Positions 1 to 6,086 are shown, counted from the stretch's first letter. The stretch: 6,254 bases of DNA from an uncultured Prevotella sp. (GCA_900319895.1 ONQK01000004.1:1-6254); one strand, 5' to 3'. Notes: a model not told the origin generated them from the letters alone. Program-made: numbers and translations.

Positions 1-24
1 AAACGGTGGAGTGATTTTTGTCAT
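1..24 (-). CDS. Possible 5' end of a downstream gene, cut by the window edge
   Basis: An ATG on the minus strand opens a frame that runs off the left edge after eight codons (M-T-K-I-T-P-P-F). It begins 23 bases after the stop codon of the DUF4293 gene, on the same strand, which is a typical spacing for the next gene of this run. No Shine-Dalgarno sequence is visible, as is common in Bacteroidota. Eight residues are too few to name a family, so the function is unknown. The frame could also be a chance ORF. Confidence 0.35.
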
Positions 25-47
25 CGTAAATATAGGATGATTGGAAT

Positions 48-512
48 TTATCGGATTCGGTCTGCTGAACGAATCAATTTTTCATCGTCGGCAATACCTT
101 TTTTTGCCAATAAATAAAGTATAATCACTCCCAAAGGAAGTGCCACGGTCGGCGCGATGTCGAATTTTCCGTTGAGCAACTGTGTAAACACGAAAAAAAC
201 GATGTACCAACCGATGGTCAGCAAGACGTTGAACAGGCAGAGACGCGCCTGCGCCTTACGGTTGTTGTACTTGAAGATGGCATACGTCCCGATGGGACAA
301 GTGAGCAACAAGACGAAAAACAGTGGTGCCGTCTTAAAGTTCCATGCTCCGTCCACCCCTGAGATGATGCATAAGTTATAGACCAAGTCGTCGTTTGCCA
401 ATGCCACGCCACTTCTGTCTGCCGGCACGAGGCTGCCGATAGGGAGACTGAGGCAAACCAAGGTCGAAATCAGTGCCAGAACAATGAATACAGTCTGTTT
501 TCGCTGAATCAT
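48..512 (-). CDS. DUF4293 family four-helix membrane protein
   Basis: A predicted 154-residue inner-membrane protein of unknown function that I recognise as the Bacteroidota DUF4293 family. Hydrophobic segments fall at about residues 7-29, 62-80, 90-112 and 119-136. The C-terminal tail is charged (ADDEKLIRSADRIR), and a tail of this type is a hallmark of the family as I remember it. The polar stretch 31-60 between the first two helices is probably a loop or a small extracytoplasmic segment. The frame is open upstream to 680, but that extension overlaps rpoZ and has no membrane-protein character. The ATG at 512 lies 4 bases after the rpoZ stop and follows a purine-rich AGAGGA, so I chose it. 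Tight coupling to bamD and rpoZ suggests co-transcription. The role is unknown; an envelope function is only a guess from position and topology. Confidence 0.85.
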   Translation of the reverse strand: MIQRKQTVFIVLALISTLVCLSLPIGSLVPADRSGVALANDDLVYNLCIISGVDGAWNFKTAPLFFVLLLTCPIGTYAIFKYNNRKAQARLCLFNVLLTIGWYIVFFVFTQLLNGKFDIAPTVALPLGVIILYLLAKKGIADDEKLIRSADRIR

Positions 513-516
513 AACC

Positions 517-846
517 TTATTCCTCTGTTTCAGCAGCCGGATCGCGCCAATAAATTTCGTTGTTGATAAACTCTTCGGTTGCCATGAGCGTTGGTTTGGG
601 CAGCTTTTCGTAATACCTTGATATTTCGATTTGCTCCCTATTTTCAAAGACTTCCTCCAAACTGTCGTTATATGAAGCAAACTCGGCGAGTTTTTTGCTC
701 AAGTCGTGCTTGATCTCAGTAGAAATCTGGTTGGCACGCTTTCCGATAATAGCAACACTTTCGTAAATGTTATCGGTATCGGAACAAAGTTCCATGATGT
801 CGCGGGTAACCGTGTTTACCGGCGCTTTTGACTTTTTATAATCCAT
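517..846 (-). CDS. rpoZ: DNA-directed RNA polymerase omega subunit (Bacteroidetes type)
   Basis: A 109-residue protein matching the Bacteroidetes form of the RNA polymerase omega/Rpb6 family. Omega is a small cytoplasmic subunit that binds the beta' subunit and helps assemble and stabilise the core enzyme. The diagnostic stretch is residues 26-41 (NIYESVAIIGKRANQI), the counterpart of the conserved omega helix with its K-R-A-N-Q element. A second conserved block, EVFENREQIEISRYYEKLPK (65-84), is typical of the Bacteroidetes homologs. The N-terminus MDYKKSKAPVNTVTRD also looks family-typical and supports the ATG at 846. The acidic C-terminus (AAETEE) is probably disordered. The gene starts 20 bases after bamD and ends 4 bases before the DUF4293 gene, so it probably lies mid-operon. 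No strong Shine-Dalgarno precedes it. The family call is firm; whether omega has extra roles here cannot be seen. Confidence 0.9.
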   Translation of the reverse strand: MDYKKSKAPVNTVTRDIMELCSDTDNIYESVAIIGKRANQISTEIKHDLSKKLAEFASYNDSLEEVFENREQIEISRYYEKLPKPTLMATEEFINNEIYWRDPAAETEE

Positions 847-866
847 AAAATTACGATATTAAAAGT

Positions 867-1694
867 TTACTTTTCCTGTGTATATTTTTTACAAATCGCG
901 ATAAGTTTTTCTGCCGTTGCCCGCTCTTTGGAGTCAGGATATTCGTTGATGAATCCGTAGCATTCGTCCTCGGCGTCCCTAAAGCGCTCTACCTGCTTTG
1001 CCTCCACACTCTGTTGGGCAAGTTCAAACTTGCTTTTCATCAGCAACGTCGCAAAATTTTCGCGCAAATCGCTGTAAGGATAATCCTTCAGCGCATTTTG
1101 TGCGGTAATGATGCACGCTTCATAGTTGTTCCCGCCGCTTGTACAGTTGCCAAAATACGAGCCCAGATTGTAATACAATTGTGCGTTTGCCAGCTCTTTC
1201 CTCACCAATTTGTCTTGCAGGCTAAAAAGTCGCTGCTGTGCCTCGTGCTTCATCATAGCGTCGGGATAGACATCCAAGTACTCTTGAAAGGCACCGATGG
1301 CGGCGATGGTTGCTGTCTGGTCGAGCCGTGGTTCCGGCGCACCTTGATAGAGACTTTCCCCGATGAAGAACATTGCCTGCTCGGCATATCTTCCACGCGG
1401 ATAAGAAGTGTGGTATTTCCTGAAATAGTCGGATGCCGTCTGGTAGTCGCGATAATTGTATTCCGCCATTGCCAACATGAAAAGGCTTTCTTCCGCCTGC
1501 ACCGTTCCTTTCTGAAAGGTGATGAGTTGCTGCAGCAAGTCTATGGCCTTTTGGTATTTCCCTTCAGCATAACACGCTTTTGCGTATTCGTATTTATAAT
1601 CGTAGTCCGTAGATTTGTACACTTGGTTGAACTCGTTCACACAACTGCTGAAGAGCAGCACCGTACAAGCTATAAAAACGAAGATTTTGTTCAT
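867..1694 (-). CDS. bamD: Outer membrane protein assembly factor BamD (lipoprotein, TPR repeats)
   Basis: A predicted 275-residue lipoprotein of the BAM complex, which folds beta-barrel proteins into the outer membrane together with BamA. Residues 1-18 form a signal peptide (MNKIFVFIACTVLLFSSC) with Cys18 as the likely lipidated residue. The lipobox L-F-S-S-C has Phe rather than Leu at -3, which is tolerated but not ideal. The rest is helical, with TPR-like helix pairs at roughly 33-60, 67-97, 104-143 and later. Family-like motifs include KYQKAIDLLQQL, FRKYHTSYPRGRYAEQA and AFQEYLDVYPDA. The frame is open to 1724 with other ATGs at 1724 and 1712. The start at 1694 gives a proper signal peptide, and it lies downstream of the predicted promoter box whereas 1712 would not. 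It leads the leftward run into rpoZ and the DUF4293 gene. YfiO is an older name for the family. Confidence 0.9.
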   Translation of the reverse strand: MNKIFVFIACTVLLFSSCVNEFNQVYKSTDYDYKYEYAKACYAEGKYQKAIDLLQQLITFQKGTVQAEESLFMLAMAEYNYRDYQTASDYFRKYHTSYPRGRYAEQAMFFIGESLYQGAPEPRLDQTATIAAIGAFQEYLDVYPDAMMKHEAQQRLFSLQDKLVRKELANAQLYYNLGSYFGNCTSGGNNYEACIITAQNALKDYPYSDLRENFATLLMKSKFELAQQSVEAKQVERFRDAEDECYGFINEYPDSKERATAEKLIAICKKYTQEK

Positions 1695-1713
1695 ACAATT
1701 GACATTTAGCATG

Positions 1714-1744
1714 CAAAAATACATAAAATTTCGCTGACGACCAA
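1714..1744 (-). promoter_or_regulatory. Predicted Bacteroidetes-type promoter of bamD-rpoZ-DUF4293
   Basis: On the minus strand, TATTTTTG (1721 to 1714) matches the Bacteroidetes -7 consensus TAnnTTTG exactly. A TTG (1744 to 1742) lies 20 bases upstream of it, close to the usual spacing for the -33 element. Transcription would start near 1708, giving a leader of about 14 bases before the bamD ATG at 1694. No other good promoter is visible upstream of rpoZ or the DUF4293 gene, which fits a single transcript. Confidence 0.55.
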
Positions 1745-1756
1745 TAAATCCATTCG

Positions 1757-1770
1757 TTTTTTATAAAAAA
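1757..1770. repeat. Perfect 14-base A/T palindrome in the bamD-uvrB divergent region
   Basis: The bases read six T, then AT, then six A, identical on both strands. The palindrome lies between the two divergent promoter-like boxes, about 36 bases from each. It may be bent or easily melted DNA or a protein-binding site, but A/T-rich intergenic DNA can form such runs by chance. Confidence 0.6.
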
Positions 1771-1805
1771 TTGCGATTCTTCTCCATTCTTTCATGGTTT
1801 TTTAG

Positions 1806-1813
1806 TATTTTTG
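1806..1813 (+). promoter_or_regulatory. Predicted -7 promoter box of uvrB
   Basis: TATTTTTG matches the Bacteroidetes -7 consensus TAnnTTTG exactly and is identical to the box in front of bamD on the other strand. I see no convincing TTTG -33 element at the expected distance. With the usual spacing, transcription would begin around 1818-1820, only about 5-7 bases before the uvrB ATG at 1825, so the leader would be extremely short. This placement also argues against translation from the upstream TTG at 1771. Confidence 0.5.
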
Positions 1814-1824
1814 TCAACTCGATT

Positions 1825-3858
1825 ATGGATTTCAAGCTAACATCTCAATATGTTCCGACGGGCGACCAGCCAGAAGCCATCGACCAACTCTCGTCAGGCA
1901 TTCGGCATGGCGACAAGTCTCAGGTATTACTTGGGGTTACGGGTTCCGGAAAGACGTTTACTATCGCCAACGTCATTGCCAATGCAGGCAAGCCGACCTT
2001 GATCCTGAGCCACAACAAGACCTTGGCAGCACAGCTTTACGAGGAGATGAAAGGTTTTTTTCCTGAGAATGCAGTGGAATATTATGTCTCGTATTATGAC
2101 TATTACCAGCCCGAGGCATACTTACCCACAACCGACACCTACATTGAGAAAGACCTCTCCATCAACGAAGAGATCGACAAGTTGCGGCTTTCAGCCATCT
2201 CTTCCCTTCTTTCAGGCAGGAAAGACGTTATCGTTGTGTCTTCCGTTTCCTGCATTTATGGCATGGGCGAGCCTGTTGAGATGTCAAAAAGCGTGATTTC
2301 AGTGGAGAAAGGCCAGAGGCTGGATCGCAACCTGCTGTTGAGGAAACTGGTCGACGCACTTTACACACGCAACGACATCAACCTACAACGAGGGAATTTT
2401 CGTGTCAAGGGCGATACCGTCGACATTTTCATGGCATACAGCGACCACATTCTCAGGATAACCTGGTGGGACGACGAGATTGAGAGCATCGAAGAGCTCG
2501 ATGCCCAGACTTTTCAGCAAATCGCCGCTTTTGAGCACTACCAGATATACCCGGCCAACCTTTTTGTCACCTCAAAAGAGCAGACGATGGCAGCCATACG
2601 GCAAATTCAAGACGACTTGTTGCGGAGAATCGACCACTTCAACGAACTTGGCGACCCCATCCGTGCACAGCGCATCAAAGAGCGCGTGGAATACGACATG
2701 GAGATGATAAAAGAGCTGGGGCATTGCTCCGGGATAGAGAACTATTCACGATATTTTGACGGACGGCAAGAAGGTCAAAAGCCCTATTGCCTGCTCGATT
2801 TCTTCCCCAAGGACTATCTGATGGTCATCGACGAAAGCCACGTCAGCGTCCCACAAATCAACGCGATGTATGGCGGAGACCGCGCACGCAAGACCAACCT
2901 CGTAGAGTTCGGCTTCCGGCTTCCTGCCGCATTCGACAATCGTCCGCTGCGTTTCGACGAGTTCCAAAGCATGATCCATCAAGTCATCTACGTCTCTGCC
3001 ACGCCCGCCGACTTTGAACTTCAAGAGTCCGAAGGCATTGTCGTGGAGCAGCTCATTCGCCCCACAGGACTACTCGACCCTCTCATCGAAATCCGCCCCA
3101 GCGAAAATCAGATTGACGATTTAATGGAAGAAATTCACGAAAGGACGCAAAAAAACGAGCGTACGTTGGTGACGACACTTACCAAGCGAATGGCAGAAGA
3201 ATTGACCGAATATTTACTCAACCACGACGTCCATGCCACCTACATCCACAGCGATGTTGCCACGCTGGACCGCGTAAAAATCATGAACGACCTGCGCACA
3301 GGCGTTTTCGACGTGCTGGTTGGCGTGAATCTCCTGCGCGAGGGGCTCGACCTGCCCGAGGTCTCGCTTGTTGCCATCTTAGACGCTGACAAAGAAGGAT
3401 TTCTACGCAGCCACCGCTCCCTGACACAGACTGCCGGGCGCGCCGCGCGCAACGTCAACGGGAAAGTGATCATGTATGCAGACACCATTACAGGGAGTAT
3501 GCAGAAAACGATAGATGAGACGGCGCGCCGCCGCATCAAGCAGATGGGGTACAACGACAGCCATGGCATCACGCCACAGCAAATCGTCAAAAACATCAAA
3601 GAAAGTTCACTGGCTGCACTTCAAAAACGCGACACCCGCTACGACGAGCATAAAAGACCCGCCTATCTTGAACAAGACGTCGTCTTCGCCGCCGACCCCA
3701 TCGTGCAACAGATGTCACGTCAGCAGCTTGAAAAAAGCATTGCCAACACGACCACACTGATGAAACAGGCGGCAAAAGCCCTCGACTTTATCCAAGCCGC
3801 CCAATACAGAGATGAAATCATCAGGCTGGAAGAATTGCTCAAGGAAAAGCGAGAATGA
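1825..3858 (+). CDS. uvrB: UvrABC system protein B (excision nuclease subunit, DNA helicase)
   Basis: A complete 677-residue UvrB, about the usual family length. In cytoplasmic nucleotide excision repair it is loaded onto damaged DNA by UvrA, verifies the lesion using ATP, and recruits UvrC for incision. The Walker A motif is GVTGSGKT at 37-44. The tyrosine-rich beta-hairpin that clamps damaged DNA is at about 86-101 (YYVSYYDYYQPEAYLP). The helicase Walker B is DESH at 336-339, motif III is SAT at 391-393, and motif VI is QTAGRAARN at 535-543. The UvrC-binding UVR motif lies at about 632-667. Motif VI has Thr-Ala where many UvrB proteins have Thr-Ile. The frame stays open to a TTG at 1771, but the ATG at 1825 gives the normal N-terminus MDFKLTSQYVPTGDQPEAI and lies after the promoter box. 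No Shine-Dalgarno or LexA-type box is evident. galE follows after 73 bases with no visible terminator between. Confidence 0.98.
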   Translation: MDFKLTSQYVPTGDQPEAIDQLSSGIRHGDKSQVLLGVTGSGKTFTIANVIANAGKPTLILSHNKTLAAQLYEEMKGFFPENAVEYYVSYYDYYQPEAYLPTTDTYIEKDLSINEEIDKLRLSAISSLLSGRKDVIVVSSVSCIYGMGEPVEMSKSVISVEKGQRLDRNLLLRKLVDALYTRNDINLQRGNFRVKGDTVDIFMAYSDHILRITWWDDEIESIEELDAQTFQQIAAFEHYQIYPANLFVTSKEQTMAAIRQIQDDLLRRIDHFNELGDPIRAQRIKERVEYDMEMIKELGHCSGIENYSRYFDGRQEGQKPYCLLDFFPKDYLMVIDESHVSVPQINAMYGGDRARKTNLVEFGFRLPAAFDNRPLRFDEFQSMIHQVIYVSATPADFELQESEGIVVEQLIRPTGLLDPLIEIRPSENQIDDLMEEIHERTQKNERTLVTTLTKRMAEELTEYLLNHDVHATYIHSDVATLDRVKIMNDLRTGVFDVLVGVNLLREGLDLPEVSLVAILDADKEGFLRSHRSLTQTAGRAARNVNGKVIMYADTITGSMQKTIDETARRRIKQMGYNDSHGITPQQIVKNIKESSLAALQKRDTRYDEHKRPAYLEQDVVFAADPIVQQMSRQQLEKSIANTTTLMKQAAKALDFIQAAQYRDEIIRLEELLKEKRE

Positions 3859-3891
3859 GGCAAAACACAATAAAAGTACCTTCAACAACGT

Positions 3892-3900
3892 TAATTTTTG
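3892..3900 (+). promoter_or_regulatory. Weak promoter-like box before galE
   Basis: TAATTTTTG resembles the Bacteroidetes -7 box but has three rather than two bases between TA and TTTG. No clear -33 TTTG is seen. Transcription from here would start near 3907, leaving an A/T-rich leader of about 25 bases before the galE ATG. The rest of the 73-base uvrB-galE gap (3859-3931) shows no hairpin, so readthrough from uvrB is an equal possibility. Confidence 0.3.
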
Positions 3901-3931
3901 AAAAAACTATCATAAATTATTAAAATCACTC

Positions 3932-4969
3932 ATGAAACAAACCATTTTAGTCACGGGAGGGACAGGATTTATCGGCTCTCACACCACTGTTGAGTTGCAA
4001 GAGGCTGGCTACGAAGTTGTTATCATCGACAACCTGTCCAACTCCAACGAGAAAGTCATCGACGGCATAGAAAAAATCACCGGCATCAGACCCGCTTTCG
4101 AGAAAGTGGACTGTTGCGACATGCAAGCGCTCGAAGCCACTTTCAAAAAACACCCCAATATTTCAGGAATCATCCATTTCGCGGCGAGCAAGGCTGTCGG
4201 AGAAAGTGTGGAAAAGCCATTAATGTATTACCGCAACAACATCGTCTCACTGATCAACCTGCTGGAACTCATGCCTAAATACAACGTGCAAGGCATCATT
4301 TTCTCAAGCAGTTGCACTGTCTACGGGCAGCCCACGGCAGAGAACTTGCCCGTCACCGAGTGCGCCCCCATCCAGAAAGCACTTAGCCCATACGGCAACA
4401 CCAAGCAAATCAACGAGGAAATCATCGCCGACTACATCCACAGCGGCGCCCCCATCAAGTCAATAATCCTTCGCTATTTCAACCCCATCGGCGCGCATCC
4501 TTCCGCCCATATCGGCGAACTCCCCAACGGCGTGCCCATGAACCTCATTCCATTTGTCACACAAACGGCAATAGGCATTCGAGAGGAGCTGAAAATCTTT
4601 GGCGACAACTACAACACCCCCGACGGGACGTGCATCAGAGACTACATCTACGTCTGCGACCTTGCCAAGGCGCATGTCAAGGCCATGGAGCGCATCTTGG
4701 AAGAGGATGTTGAAGCCATCGACTACTTCAACATCGGGACAGGGACGGGAAATTCAACCCTTGAAGTGGTCAAAGCCTTTGAGAAGGCGACAAATGTCAA
4801 GCTGAACTGGACTTTTGCCCCGCGGCGGGAAGGCGACATCGAGAAAGTATGGGGAGATGTCAGCAAAGCCAACAAGGTGCTGGGATGGAAGGCGGACACC
4901 CCGCTGGAAGAAGTCCTGTCAACGGCCTGGAAATGGCAATTGAAATTAAGGGAGGATGGCTTGATGTAG
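3932..4969 (+). CDS. galE: UDP-glucose 4-epimerase family protein (GalE)
   Basis: A complete 345-residue extended short-chain dehydrogenase/reductase of the GalE type. The family uses bound NAD+ to interconvert UDP-glucose and UDP-galactose, in galactose use and as a source of UDP-galactose for glycans. The NAD-binding GGTGFIG (9-15) follows the first beta strand, and IIDNLSNSNE (31-40) follows the second. The catalytic serine region is SSSCTVYG (125-132), and the catalytic pair Y154/K158 lies in SPYGNTK. Sugar-nucleotide-binding blocks are RYFNPIGAHP (181-190), DGTCIRDYIYV (231-241) and APRREGDIEKVWGD (296-309). In the last block the residue before Trp307 is Val306, where E. coli GalE has Tyr299, a gate on substrate size. 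UDP-GlcNAc/GalNAc activity is therefore conceivable. The ATG at 3932 gives a standard N-terminus. A hairpin terminator follows the stop. The family is certain; the exact sugar is not. Confidence 0.95.
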   Translation: MKQTILVTGGTGFIGSHTTVELQEAGYEVVIIDNLSNSNEKVIDGIEKITGIRPAFEKVDCCDMQALEATFKKHPNISGIIHFAASKAVGESVEKPLMYYRNNIVSLINLLELMPKYNVQGIIFSSSCTVYGQPTAENLPVTECAPIQKALSPYGNTKQINEEIIADYIHSGAPIKSIILRYFNPIGAHPSAHIGELPNGVPMNLIPFVTQTAIGIREELKIFGDNYNTPDGTCIRDYIYVCDLAKAHVKAMERILEEDVEAIDYFNIGTGTGNSTLEVVKAFEKATNVKLNWTFAPRREGDIEKVWGDVSKANKVLGWKADTPLEEVLSTAWKWQLKLREDGLM

Positions 4970-4995
4970 ATCGATTGACCTGGCCAAAACCAATT

Positions 4996-5031
4996 ATTCC
5001 GCCAGCAACAACAGTTGCCGGCGGAATTTTT
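4996..5031 (+). terminator. Intrinsic terminator after galE
   Basis: The arms 4996-5009 and 5014-5027 pair over 13 of 14 positions around a four-base loop (AACA). The stem is GC-rich in its middle and is followed by five T (5027-5031). The single non-pair is A5004 against C5019. It begins 27 bases after the galE stop, as expected for a rho-independent terminator on the plus strand. It may also act on the converging glycosyltransferase transcript: there the mismatch becomes a G-U pair, although the T-run is weaker (TTTT eight bases beyond the stem). Confidence 0.85.
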
Positions 5032-5062
5032 CATCTTCAAGAGCGGCTGTAAACCAAAAGAG

Positions 5063-5971
5063 CTAAATCCTCCCCACCCGGCGCTGCTTCAAAGTCAGAA
5101 AATAGCTCAGTTTATAACTGTTAAGAAGGAATACCGAAGGCGGGCCGTCTACCAACCGCTGCCTCATTTTTTCCCCAAATTTCGAAAAAAACATGCACAC
5201 AAAAGGTGCCAGGCACCATTTTTCAATCCTATTTGCCAATGCCAAAAGCGGAGAAAAGCCCATCAACTCGCCTTCCAAGGCATACAAAGTACGCATTGCC
5301 TCCTCCATCTTCTCCACATAGCGCCCATTGGCATCAAAATCAACGATGAGTACGGGATTGTTTACATGAACGACCTTTATTTTCCTCTCTCCCAGCGATT
5401 TACCAAACAAGACATCCTCGTATCCATAACCAGAAATGCTCTCGTCAAACGGACAATCGGCCAACACGCGGCGGCGCGCCAGGAAATTGGTGGTCCGGAA
5501 GTTTTGGTAAGCATTACCATTTTTCTGCGCGACAGAAGAATTCATGTGAAATTTTCTCTCATAGACATACCTCAAGTTCACAGCCTCTAACTCGGGCGAT
5601 TCTGCCACGGCGACGCCACCGCTGACCACGTCTGCGCCAAGTGCGGACACATAATTCTTCACAAAAAAGCGCGTTGGAATCCTCACGTTACAATCTAGGA
5701 ACAGAAGCCACTCGAAACGTGCCTGGGCAACTAAAAAATTGCGCGCCGCAGACCGCCCCAGGTTCTTTTCCGAGCGCATCAATCGACAATGTTCAAACTG
5801 ATTGACGGCAAGATTCTCTTCCACGACCTGCATGTCGGTAGAACCGTCGTCAAGCACTATGATTTCAAAATTCAAGCCCTCAACAACTGATGCTGCCTGC
5901 AACAAATCCCTCACCTGCGGCAGGCAAACTTCATTGAAAGTAGGAATTAATATCGAAATTTCATGAATCAT
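5063..5971 (-). CDS. Family 2 glycosyltransferase (GT-A fold)
   Basis: A 302-residue inverting glycosyltransferase of the GT2 class, which transfers a sugar from an NDP-sugar to a lipid-linked, glycan or other acceptor at the cytoplasmic face. The N-terminal nucleotide-binding strand is ISILIPTFNE (5-14), followed by VLDDGSTD (39-46) and NLGRSAARN (70-78). The usual metal-binding DxD position reads D93-C-N95 within LLFLDCNVRI. The acceptor-side catalytic motif is GYGYEDVLFG (181-190), with E185/D186. The C-terminal region (about 252-292) contains hydrophobic or amphipathic stretches (APFVCMFF, SVFLLNSY) that may touch the membrane, but no clear transmembrane domain. A TAA lies directly against the ATG in frame, so translation cannot begin further upstream. 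The gene converges on galE and diverges from a nucleotidyltransferase gene, which suggests surface glycan synthesis. Donor and acceptor cannot be told from sequence. Confidence 0.9.
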   Translation of the reverse strand: MIHEISILIPTFNEVCLPQVRDLLQAASVVEGLNFEIIVLDDGSTDMQVVEENLAVNQFEHCRLMRSEKNLGRSAARNFLVAQARFEWLLFLDCNVRIPTRFFVKNYVSALGADVVSGGVAVAESPELEAVNLRYVYERKFHMNSSVAQKNGNAYQNFRTTNFLARRRVLADCPFDESISGYGYEDVLFGKSLGERKIKVVHVNNPVLIVDFDANGRYVEKMEEAMRTLYALEGELMGFSPLLALANRIEKWCLAPFVCMFFSKFGEKMRQRLVDGPPSVFLLNSYKLSYFLTLKQRRVGRI

Positions 5972-5976
5972 TTATG

Positions 5977-6010
5977 CAAAGATAGCATTTTTTCACGAAC
6001 AGTGGCCAAA
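5977..6010 (-). promoter_or_regulatory. Predicted promoter of the glycosyltransferase gene
   Basis: On the minus strand TATCTTTG (5984 to 5977) matches TAnnTTTG exactly. A TTTG (6010 to 6007) lies 22 bases upstream, slightly long for the -33 element. The box ends only five bases before the ATG at 5971, so the expected start of transcription coincides with the start codon. Either the message is leaderless or another promoter is used. Confidence 0.45.
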
Positions 6011-6049
6011 AAATCTCTTTTTTGCGATGGCAGTGTCAATGAGAATGCT

Positions 6050-6057
6050 TATTTTTG
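6050..6057 (+). promoter_or_regulatory. Predicted -7 promoter box of the nucleotidyltransferase gene
   Basis: TATTTTTG is an exact match to the Bacteroidetes -7 consensus and identical to the boxes before bamD and uvrB. The nearest TTTG upstream (6021-6024) is 25 bases away, too far for an ideal -33 element. Transcription would start near 6063, giving a leader of about 24 bases that contains the 9-base tandem repeat. Confidence 0.5.
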
Positions 6058-6067
6058 TGAAATAAAT

Positions 6068-6085
6068 TCATTCCAATCATTCCAA
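6068..6085 (+). repeat. Two tandem copies of TCATTCCAA before a start codon
   Basis: The 9-base unit occurs perfectly twice, at 6068-6076 and 6077-6085, and the second copy ends one base before the ATG at 6087. It falls inside the predicted 5' leader of the nucleotidyltransferase gene. It may be a chance duplication or slippage product, or a short recognition site; nothing else in the sequence settles this. Confidence 0.7.
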
Positions 6086-6086
6086 A

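Noticed and set aside
513..680. Extension of the DUF4293 gene upstream to an ATG at 680
   Set aside because: It would overlap half of rpoZ in another frame, and the added 56 residues look like antisense-frame noise. The ATG at 512 begins directly before the first membrane helix.
1014..1709. 231-codon plus-strand ORF opposite bamD
   Set aside because: It is rich in Cys, Val and Phe with no recognisable domain, and it lies wholly opposite a well-supported bamD reading frame.
1771..1824. uvrB start at TTG 1771
   Set aside because: It adds 18 hydrophobic residues not found in UvrB proteins I know, and most of it would lie upstream of or within the predicted promoter box.
3473..3536. GC-rich stretch (GGCGCGCCGC) in uvrB as a possible insertion or site
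   Set aside because: It encodes normal conserved UvrB residues without a break in the frame; the composition comes from Ala/Arg codons.
3240..3599. 119-codon minus-strand ORF opposite uvrB
   Set aside because: It is the antisense of the most conserved helicase motifs; the open frame follows from the codon use of uvrB.
3859..3931. Terminator between uvrB and galE
   Set aside because: No inverted repeat with a T-run is visible in these 73 bases.
5015..5590. 191-codon plus-strand ORF opposite the glycosyltransferase
   Set aside because: It has no family features, begins inside the terminator hairpin, and overlaps a gene with clear GT2 motifs on the other strand.
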